Below are positions 55,859-64,000 of a DNA stretch of 64,000 nucleotides, in pieces. Position numbers and translations under genes: made by a program. Within the stretch, counting starts at the first letter, position 1; each line of letters opens with the position of its first letter. The notes under the pieces were generated by a model that was not told the DNA's origin, made no database searches, and was given only the letters and a program-made list of their open reading frames with translations. This DNA comes from Microstegium vimineum (lineage: Eukaryota; Streptophyta; Magnoliopsida; Poales; Poaceae): contig CM039139.1 of the NCBI GenBank assembly GCA_022036555.1, positions 6,476,924 through 6,540,923 of the forward strand, read 5' to 3'.

Positions 55859-58800
55859 TGTGACAGGACCTCTTAAGAATAGGGCCCACTTGCTAGGATT
55901 AATGTCCATCCAACTTAATCCAAAACAAATGATCCAAGTCTCAATTAGCCCGTCAGGTGTCACCACTTTGCAGCGGATCATTCACCTCTTTCCGAACGGG
56001 ATCTCCTCATTACATACATTGCAAAAGTAATACGAAAAATTTATATTACATCAAAGTAGCGAAAATTTAGAGTCATATTACAAACCATAAGTTTTGAAAC
56101 ATAATTTAAGTGTCATACGATAACATAGTATCAAGCTGCTGATAGAGTATAAACAAACAACCGAGGTACTCTTGCCCAAGAGTCAAGCAAAGACAACTAC
56201 TCTTCTTCATCCTCAACTGAAACAACGGTCAGCACGAAGCCACACAGACCGGATTGGGAACCTCATCTGCAACAGGGGTTAACAAACTCTGAGTACGGAG
56301 TACTCAACAAGACTTATCCGACAAAGAAAATATTTGGTGAACAAAAGGTATGCAAGTCATAGGATTCAAGGTGTGGTTTGCAAGAATCAAGTATTTTGCA
56401 TAAATGAGCATTTATAAAAAGAATTGAAATTCCTTTAATTCATTTAAAAGATTACTCAAGTACCAATCTAAATTTACGATTGATAACAAGGTAATAATCA
56501 TCCATGAAAGCAACCAACAAGTATTCAATTTAAGTTTCATTAACTACGATGTAAAAGGTAGGGTTATGTTTCCATATCCGAGGAACACGACAATTCGAAC
56601 CGGTTTATCCCAGCTGGGCGTCCCAATCACACGACATATACAACACTAAAGCACACATATGACTACTTTTTCCTGGATCCTCTCGCCAAAATCGGGGTTC
56701 CGCCACCCGAGAGCACAGTACACCTCCATCCAGTTCCGCAAACTTGGGGGTAGACACTACTCTCGCCATCTCTCCACTCCCAGTGCGGTTTGACCGTTCT
56801 TAAGACGCAGCTTCCCCAAGGTATGTGATAAGTACTCCAAAGTCACAACCCTTCTACGTTTTACAACGGCATGGCCCTAACGACACAGGCGGAAAGAACC
56901 CGCTCACCAGACACCGCTGATGGCTCTCCAACACTGTGTCTGCCCGATCATGAATTATTACTTCCAACAACATTCCTTTCTCAAAAGAGCATAACCATTT
57001 GCCGAAGCAATACACTATGTGTAAGTGATCGGGAATCACCTACTAGAAAACTCTAAGCATACTAAGCATTTTTAGCAAAAGTTTTCATCTTTAAACAAAT
57101 GACAAGGTAAAGGTATAATAGTACAAGGATAATGCCATGCATCAAATAGAAATTTAATAAAGTACCGTAATGCAATATTGTAACCATAAGTGTATTTAAA
57201 GGAAAGCTTTTTAAATACAAGATAAAGTTTGAATGCACCGGGGCTTGCCTTGGTTGGAGGGGTACACAAACTCAGGCTTTGATTCAACAAGAGAGAAATC
57301 CCTTCAAGAGAGGGATTATTCAACCCACCCAACAAACAATCTACATGATAATATGATATGCTTAGATGATGTTTGATATGATAGATATGATGCTTTGCAA
57401 CACACAAACGTGTACTTAAGGGATAAACAAAACAGATTAAACATCTTGAGTACATCTTTCCTTCATGAAGGAAAAGTTAAACTAAAGCATAAAGTAAGTT
57501 AATTAAACTATGAAATAAAGATTATCTAGTTTAATTGTTATGTCCAAAAAAATTGAGCAAACAACAATACATCAACCATGTCCATACTGTGGTTGTCACT
57601 GGACAATTGACCATTAACACCAAACAATTCAAAATCAATCAAAACCTAAAGTCATTAGGGTTTCTAATCATTTCATAATTAATTATATAAATAGCCATAT
57701 TCAACAGTTCATCCAAACATTCCCAAACTTTTTGTATAGCAAGGTATAAGTATATAAAGGTTACACAAAAATTTCCAGAATTTTTGGAGCATTACACAGA
57801 GTATGAAAAATCATGGAAAAGTCATTTCTTAATTACTTTGAGTATTTTTACAGGATTAAAGATATACTGGACATGAACATGTTATATTTTTCTTAAATAC
57901 TACACATCACAGAGAGCATACACAAATTTTTACAAAATTTATTTATGCGTAGAAATAAACATACAAGAATAACAAAAAAAAATTACTGTGCAAAACTGGA
58001 AATTAGAAAAACCCTTCACCGCTCTCACTGACACCTGGGTCCCGCGTGTCAGTGACCCAAAAACAGAGCAGCGGCGCCGGTGACCACAAAACACGGCGGC
58101 GCGTTGTCGGCGGCTATTTAGCAGCTCAAACAACTCATGCGCAGGACTCTACGCGTCACCCCGAACCCATCGAGGTACGGCAGAGCCAGTTCAAACCCTT
58201 GGAACGCCCTCGCCGGCGACATCCGCGGCGGTCCGATCTCGGTCGCGCGTTATGCCGGCGAGCACAAGCCATAATCGGCTCAACCAACAACCCCAACATG
58301 CTTAGCGGCCCCAAACAACGCGGACCAGACGAGAAACGAACGAGCAACTACGCGAAACGACCCTACCGACGAGCATGGCGGCACCCCGCACGCGAACACA
58401 CTCATGCGCCGGCGAACACACGCACGCGTTCTCAGGACGACTAGACGAAGCTAGCGCAAGACTCCGACTCGAAAACGACCAACAAAAACGAAAAACCGAC
58501 GAGCGCACAGTCGCGACGGCCATGAACCGCGGCGGCGCTCGTGGACAGAGCTCGACGGCTCGATTCAAGGGAAACCAAGCGCGCGGATAGTTCGAGGTGC
58601 TCACCCTGGTCACGGAACACCTGCTATCGCGGCCGGAGATGAAGCAGAACGACCGGTCGACGAAGACCGTACCGACGAGGAAGAAGATGATGCGCCGGCG
58701 ATTTACGCGTCCTCCGCTTCAACCGACTGGTGCGGGAGGTGTACTAGCTCAAGGCAAAAGCTATTGCGGTGGATGGCGAGCTTGAGAGTGACTGAAACGC

Positions 58801-59579
58801 TCGTGCGAGCTCAACGACGTGAAGTGCACACTCGGCGACGGAACAGAGCAGAGCGTGCAGCGTCGAGCGTGAAAAGAGAGGGCAGGGGTGGACGGCGTCC
58901 CGTTTTGTAGACGGCAACGGAGCCGTGGCGTTGCCACGCACCTGGTGCAACGCCCGCTGAGGCCATGAGGCGCGCGGTGGCGTCAGCAGGTGGCCGGACA
59001 GATGTCGGCGCCATGACTCAACTCGACATGTAGATGTTCGGTGAAATGTCCAAACTGCCCTGTGACTGTTTTTGCAAAAAGCTCAACCTTCCAGGGGTTT
59101 TCATGAAAAACTTAGAACACAGAAGTTTCTCCAAATTTCATGATCTACACTTTTGGCAATATGCACATTTTCAAATTCGTCTTAGAAATGAAAATGCATT
59201 TTTAAAATTTGAAACTCCTTTTAAAAAGGATTTACCCCTTTTTCAATTACTCTAAAAACTTGAGTAACACTTGAAAAACTTAAAACACAACAAATGCAAT
59301 TCAAACAGAACTCTACCATATTGCTTAAACATTCATATACAAAGTATTTTTAGATTTTGAAAATCATGTTTAGGGTTTAATCCACCTCCTCTGGGAATGA
59401 GAGCTTGGATTTAAATTTAGATTTTTGGAATTTGAAAATATGACCCTGCAATCACACCATGGATCAAACATAAGCAAGTAAACTCATTTTGGTTCAATGT
59501 ATACCAAAGTTCTCATTCAAATGAATGATGCTTAATACATATGATGATAATTAAGTGTTTAAACACTAGGGGTGTTACA
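55859..59579 (-). mobile_element. solo LTR, 3.7 kb, probably Tekay/Del-type Ty3/gypsy
   Basis: A perfect 5-bp duplication, CCACC, flanks the segment (55854-55858 and 59580-59584). Its termini are TGTGACAGGACC at the left and, on the reverse complement, TGTAACACCCCTAG at the right, so it is TG...CA bounded. The TGTAACACCC start and multi-kilobase size suit the long LTRs of Tekay/Del chromoviruses in grasses. No internal domain, primer site or second LTR is seen, so it is the product of LTR-LTR recombination. A GC-rich block at about 58020-59000 lies inside. Open frames in it are low-complexity and unconvincing. Confidence 0.82.
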
Positions 59580-60729
59580 CCACCCAGAGGAGGCGGGCCG
59601 ATGCGTTTGCGGCACTGGAGGACCGCGATGGGAGCCAACCACTGGGCGAGGTAAGAATGCGGCGGGATGCGCCGTCTCTGGGCTAGGTCAGACCGCGACG
59701 GTGGGCGCGGTGTGCGGGGCGCCACCGCCTCTCCATCGCCACGGCGGCCCGGAATGGACGAGAGGGCCCTCGTACAACCAGGTATGCCTTTGCCCTAGAC
59801 CCTGGTCTTCCCTTCCCACTGCGTGAATCTGTGCACGTCGATTCGTCTCGCGGGTGCTTCAAGCAACGAGATCCTGACGGCAGCGCGGGGTGCCCAAGCC
59901 AGGGCCAAGGCCACGGCAGCTGCTCTCACTGCCATCGTTCCCTGCAGCGTTGCCCGGAAGAATTTCCCCATGCTTTAATTTCACTGCCTGCACCTATTTT
60001 GTTGGCAGTGAAACTTTTTCTGCTCACAATTAAACTCCCAGTTACATTACCATCTTTGGTGGCTAGCTAATTCCTGCGTGCTCTTGTCTTGCTCCAGGAG
60101 TACGTGTACAACATAATTTCAGTTCAGGTGTAACCCTGTGACTAAACTACAATGCTTAATTAACGGGATTATGGCAAGTCAAGAAAAAAAATGAGGTTGA
60201 GGATGCTGAGTATCTTCTTCCTCTATCTCTTTTTCTGACTTTTTGGGTAATGTTTTGCTTTCTATGCAGAGAGTCAATATAATCCCTTACCAAGTTTATT
60301 GTTTTGCTTTCTACTTGTAATCGTTGTTTGGAACGGATAGACCCCTCCCTTAATGAAAAACAGGCTAAGCCTGGTCGAGAAAAAAAAACTAGACCAATGG
60401 TGGTATGAGTTTGAGATTGCCTCTATGTGTTATAAAAACGAAGCTTTAGAAATTTGATTGTTATTCTTCTATATTTAGGGAAGATTTTGTATACACACGT
60501 GCACCACTACCACGCCTTCTTGTCAGGTGCTCCTCTTGTATTTTGTACTAATTGGCTCCGAATTTGTTAACTGTGTGCTATTATTTTAATTATCAAAGAT
60601 CCCAATCAAAGATAGACATGTTTCATTTGAATTGGAAGCAACACACTGAAATCCACTGCTGCCATTTGTGATCTGATGTCAACTTCGTCTCTTACATGTT
60701 AATTTGATATTTATTGGACTCTAATATCA

Positions 60730-61499
60730 GGCAGCAGCAGTGGGTCTCCAGTTGTGGAACCTTTTGGATCATTCACGATGGATTTATTTACTCCTCGTAA
60801 TGACCTGGGCCTCTCTATCAATTTCAGTGCTACTCCTACTAATGAGCTATATACTCCAATCGCAAGCAAATGATCTCTGTTATCAGCAAATATTTGAAGG
60901 TTCTATATTCTCATCCCTAGACAGAATATTATCAGATATTCTCGTCGGGCACCCATTCGACACCGTGGGAGTACCTTCTGTGACATGCTTCTGAAATATG
61001 CTCATGGAAGCATACCGGTGGTGGACTTGGAAGACCTCTATTTTAGCAGGTATGGCACCACATCCAAAAAGTTGTGTTTTCTGAAATGCTGGATGAAACA
61101 GGTGAAACGGTCATGTCTTAGTAATCTAACGAGCGTACATACAGACAGAAGTGTCTTCCCTCGAAGGATGATTCAGAAGCAAGAGTTCTGGTTTCAGAAG
61201 AAGATGCTTCAGCTAGCCTTGTTAATTTTTCGTTGGATGAAGCAGATTGCCAAAAGGTGGACAGACCATTTGATGAAGCAGGTTGCAGTAAAGTGGGCAT
61301 ACCAGTGGATGAAGCAGATTGTAGTAAAGTGGACAGATTAGTGGGTGAAGAGAGTTCAATGTTCTCTTCTATGGAAGATTTAGAAGCATTTCTGGGAAGC
61401 GTTCCTCACAAGATTGAACAAGGTCTTTGTTCTGAAGATGGTGATCTGGAAAACGAGAAGAAATTTTGCTTTTTTCGTTTTCATGTGATTCAGAGGTGA
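60730..61499 (+). pseudogene. unidentified gene fragment with a triple 12-residue repeat
   Basis: The first part reads SSSGSPVVEPFGSF followed by MDLFTPRNDLGLSINFSA from about 60778, then hits stops (for example near 60872). The second part, in another frame (about 61195-61499), reads SEEDASASLVNFSLDEADC and three imperfect 12-residue repeats starting DEADCQKV, DEAGCSKV and DEADCSKV, followed by SMFSSMEDLEAFLGSVPHKIEQ. I do not recognise the family. The acidic, repeat-containing protein could belong to one source gene with the first part. It is a fragment, not a complete gene. Confidence 0.45.
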
Positions 61500-61665
61500 T
61501 TTGACTATAAATTTCCAATTTTGATGCAGGCTAGATTTCCATTCTGAGTGTATTTACTTATAATTATGATGACTGAAAGGCTTTTGGTATTTCAATGTGT
61601 ACACCTTCAATCTAGAAAAATAATTCTGTATACAACTCACTTTCATTATCATTTTCCTTTTGTAG

Positions 61666-62016
61666 GCTGACATATGCCAGTTGGGGATGGACCAAAGGAA
61701 GGTCAATATGCTAGCTAGGGAGTACTGCGATGACATCAAAAGGAAAAACAAACCAATTATTCTTTCACATCGTATCCTGATTAGTGATTTTGATTGTATT
61801 CTCTTTTTTTTCTTTAAATAAAATTCCGGGACATATGTATTTATCATGGTCACTACGGTGATGGGGTTCATAACAAGTGGTTGTTCATTGTTAGTTTGTG
61901 GAGCATGTGTTTTTTACTTAACCTGAAATACAGATATGCTCCCTGGTTTTAAAGAAGGCCACGAGAAAATGTCAAAGAGTGATCCATCTTCGGCTATCTT
62001 TATGGAAGATGATGAG
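61666..62016 (+). pseudogene. tyrosyl-tRNA synthetase gene fragment (two exons)
   Basis: Exon 61666-61771 encodes ADICQLGMDQRKVNMLAREY followed by DDIKRKNKPIILSH, and exon 61934-62016 encodes MLPGFKEGHEKMSKSDPSSA then IFMEDDE. They join through a GT-AG intron with the split codon CAT restored. The class I KMSKS signature of the ATP-binding site is intact. These are internal exons of a eukaryotic-type tyrosyl-tRNA synthetase; the HIGH-containing N-terminal part and the rest of the anticodon-binding region are absent. It is therefore a captured fragment, though the intact frame and splice sites suggest a recent capture or possible incorporation into a chimeric transcript. Confidence 0.82.
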
Positions 62017-62560
62017 GTAATATATTTCTCATGAAATGTTTTTCTTCCTCACCAACATTCTTTTGTTGCTCTTAGTTCTTGTGACACCTAATGATGCAGT
62101 GTAATAGTAAAATGTCATCTTTGTCATTTGATTAGCTTACTAGAAAATATAATGAGGCTAATGCAAAATCACTTTATGCATCAATGATTGCGCAAGACTG
62201 GTTCAACTCTATTTTGCTTGGGTCAGTGGAAATGGTAACATGGTGAAGGATACTGCCTGGCTAGAATGTTGTACAGTTGTTGTATATGTTTCTCATATTC
62301 TTGCTAGAAAATAAAGCTGAATCACTATATTAAAAATGTGGTGTTCATGACTTTTGTTAGCTGTGTTCATCTATATGTATACAGGGGTGATGCACCGTTT
62401 ACATTAATATATGAAAAGTTGTTGTAATTGATTAACCATAGTCTTACATGTTAATTAGCTGTGTGTTTTATTTTCTTACAAATGACTAAAATTCTGGCGT
62501 AGATGTTTGTGTTCTTGAGTAACCCTGCTTCATTTTTTTCCTTTCAATATTTTCTACAGG

Positions 62561-63029
62561 ACAACTTGGATAATTGACAGCCAGAGATTTTCCACCAAAA
62601 TAAAAAATGCTTCTGGTTCTTCAGATCCCAGTAGACAGAAATGGTTCAGCAACCCAAGCAAAAAGTGCCCAAAGTGCCCAAAATAAGTGAATGAATGAAA
62701 GTTCTCCAAGATCTTGTGCCTGGATGCAACAAGGTGCACTTTGATCTCAACAGGCATCCAGTGTCATTTTTGTTTTCTCATTTTAATCATTCCTTAGCTA
62801 CCTTCTGGTAAATATCGAAATGATTTTTCTGCTTGCTTGGTCAGGTTATTGGCAAAGCATCAGTACTTGATGAGATAATTAATTACATCCGGTCATTGCA
62901 ATGCCAAGTTGAGGTATGTTATTTTTTGACAATTGTTGCTCATATGGAATTGCATTCCTCTCCATATTCACGCTAAAGATATATAATGCCCAGGTGAACC
63001 AGGGAATTGAAGCATTTCCAACCAAAGAT
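62561..63029 (+). pseudogene. bHLH transcription factor gene fragment (three exons)
   Basis: Exon pieces ending at 62733 (MKVLQDLVPGCNK), 62845-62913 (VIGKASVLDEIINYIRSLQC then QVE) and 62994-63029 (VNQGIEAFPTKD) match helix-loop-helix and following residues of the plant BEE/CIB-type bHLH group. All three are bounded by GT-AG introns. The basic DNA-binding region that should precede it is replaced by unrelated sequence, and ISE is followed by a stop codon where Arg is expected (TGA at about 62687). The fragment lacks DNA-binding capacity; only a dimerisation segment would be encoded. Confidence 0.8.
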
Positions 63030-63129
63030 GTAAGTCAACTTTTAAAATGTGTAGTTAAATCCATGATGTATCCATTTGTGTTCATTCTTTGTATGCTTTT
63101 ATGTGCTGGTCCCCAAACACTTGAATGAT

Positions 63130-63300
63130 GCTTTTTGTGGACTACCGTCCGAACACGGCGTCGCCCACGCCCACACCCGCCGCCGCGGCCGAGGCGGAGC
63201 GGGAATGAGGGCGACAAGACGACGAAGTACCGCGTGGTGACGCCGCTGGTGGACATTCCACGGTCGAGGGGGTCGGACAAGGACACGCCCGACCATGTTT
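63130..63300 (+). pseudogene. unidentified GC-rich exon fragment
   Basis: A GC-rich block embedded in AT-rich DNA. One frame reads RPNTASPTPTPAAAAEAERE before a stop; a neighbouring frame reads GDKTTKYRVVTPLVDIPRSR then GSDKDTPDH. The composition is that of a grass coding exon with one frameshift. The source gene is not recognised. Confidence 0.35.
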
Positions 63301-63487
63301 GCACTTTGCTCCCTTCCAAGTCTAAAAAAGTAATATACATAAATGATTAAGGAGTTACGGAGAATGTAACTATGTCTTTTTAAATATAAAAGTGTTTTAT
63401 CTATTGTGTATAGGCTAAAATACCATTGTGTAAAAGTTAAACTCTGCAAAAATAAATTGGTTGTTTTTATGACATTTTCCGGATAAA

Positions 63488-63519
63488 ACTGTACCGTTAG
63501 CACGGGCAAATATTTCTAG
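63488..63519 (+). other. Helitron-type 3' terminus
   Basis: The sequence reads ACTGTACCGTTAGCACGGGC then AAATATTTCTAG followed by T. A small hairpin can form from CCGT and ACGG around TAGC, about a dozen bases before the terminal CTAG. GCACGGGC-N(10-12)-CTAG followed by T is the usual end of grass Helitrons. Confidence 0.6.
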
Positions 63520-63604
63520 TTATACTATATGTAATCTTGCAAATACACCTCTTTTTATTCATCATGTAAATATCTCTAGAGGCGAGAGTATGGACAGAGC
63601 TTGT

Positions 63605-63755
63605 ACCAAAAAACTTGATCGCTTGACTTATTAGCCCGATTTATTGTCATAGTACAATATTTTTATCTCACAACAAAATAACTAAAAATAATATCAGTCA
63701 GTTCACAACAAAATAACTAAAAATAATATCAGTCAGCTTATCAACCGAACAGACA
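63605..63755. mobile_element. MITE-like element with an internal 35-38-bp tandem duplication
   Basis: The left end (TTGATCGCTTGACTTATTAGC) and the reverse complement of the right end (CTGTTCGGTTGATAAGCTGAC) match the MITE family at 47534-47640. Inside, CACAACAAAATAACTAAAAA followed by TAATATCAGTCAG occurs twice in tandem (about 63669-63737). Confidence 0.6.
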
Positions 63756-64000
63756 AGAAAATATCATAGTAGTGGCTAGAGATATAATATACGAGAAAAT
63801 ATTCAGTGCAAACTACTCCGTATCAATTGATTAGGTGCAAAAATATTCAATCCAAACTATCAATTGGGTGCAATCATAATTCCTCTATAACATACATGGA
63901 AATTGTTTTTTTTAAAAAGATGCTCAATCAGTGTAGATGTACTTCGTCTCATCCATCCTTATCTACCCAACCAAATAAAAAAAACATTATCCAATCCATC
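63756..64000. other. intergenic or intronic DNA at the window edge
   Basis: AT-rich, no coding evidence. Two related words (GTGCAAACTACTCCGTATCAATTGATTAGG-type and ATCCAAACTATCAATTGGGTGC-type) form an imperfect direct repeat at about 63807-63870. Whether this is still inside a DEK1 intron depends on sequence beyond 64000. Confidence 0.35.

Larger units (their letters stand above)
59585..63519 (+). mobile_element. probable Helitron carrying several captured gene fragments (right part)
   Basis: A run of unrelated gene pieces, all on the plus strand and with introns retained, ends at a Helitron-like 3' terminus. They are an unidentified exon group (about 60730-61499), two tyrosyl-tRNA synthetase exons (61666-62016), three bHLH exons (about 62600-63029) and another piece (about 63130-63300). 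Mixed fragments in one transcriptional direction are the classic signature of grass Helitrons. The 5' end (expected TC after A) was not located and may lie left of the solo LTR, which would then be inserted in the Helitron. No Rep/helicase is present, so it would be non-autonomous. Confidence 0.55.

Noticed and set aside
55330..55863. 177-residue plus-strand frame
   Set aside because: Pro/Arg/Ser-rich, runs through leader-like DNA into the solo LTR, no family match.

Overview
The window is nuclear DNA of a grass, most likely a panicoid. The evidence is intron-containing plant genes (a GATL glycosyltransferase, an F-box protein, a J-domain protein, a pectin methylesterase and the phytocalpain DEK1), GC-rich coding regions beside AT-rich intergenic DNA, and a dense set of grass transposable elements: Stowaway and Tourist-like MITEs, a MULE, Ty3/gypsy and Ty1/copia LTR elements, a LINE and a probable Helitron. 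No operons, CRISPR arrays, tRNA or rRNA genes were seen.

Layout. 1-5.5 kb: an intact single-exon GATL gene (3495-4616, minus) with a 36-base G run in its leader. 5.9-12.4 kb: a non-autonomous Ty3/gypsy element on the minus strand with two ~555-bp LTRs, a decayed gag and no pol, plus an intron-containing gene-like reading frame on the opposite strand. 12.4-20.2 kb: gene-poor DNA with several MITEs and a ~0.93-kb nearly full-length palindrome. 20.2-25.6 kb: a MULE with long terminal inverted repeats, a perfect 9-bp target duplication, a broken transposase gene and a very recent 351-bp tandem duplication. 26.9-28.1 kb: an intact F-box gene. 30.6-31.7 kb: a five-exon J-domain gene whose splice sites all resolve. 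34.1-36.15 kb: a 5'-truncated LINE. 37.0-38.9 kb: a pro-pectin methylesterase whose C-terminus is frameshifted relative to its family.

39.8-54.9 kb (minus): 28 exons of DEK1, the plant membrane calpain. The calpain half is intact with its Cys-His-Asn triad, but the membrane half carries at least five reading-frame lesions, and the first exons (roughly 130 residues by family comparison) are absent from the window. Its introns hold Stowaway, TRIM-type and other small elements.

54.9-64 kb, upstream of the last visible DEK1 exon: a 3.7-kb solo LTR with a perfect 5-bp target duplication, then a chain of same-strand gene fragments (unidentified protein, tyrosyl-tRNA synthetase, bHLH factor, another unidentified piece) ending in a Helitron-type 3' terminus at 63519. 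If the missing DEK1 exons lie beyond 64000, this mobile DNA sits inside a DEK1 intron; if not, DEK1 is 5'-truncated here. The genes form no pathway together. GATL and pectin methylesterase both act on cell-wall polysaccharides and DEK1 in epidermal/aleurone identity, but nothing indicates that they are clustered for function.
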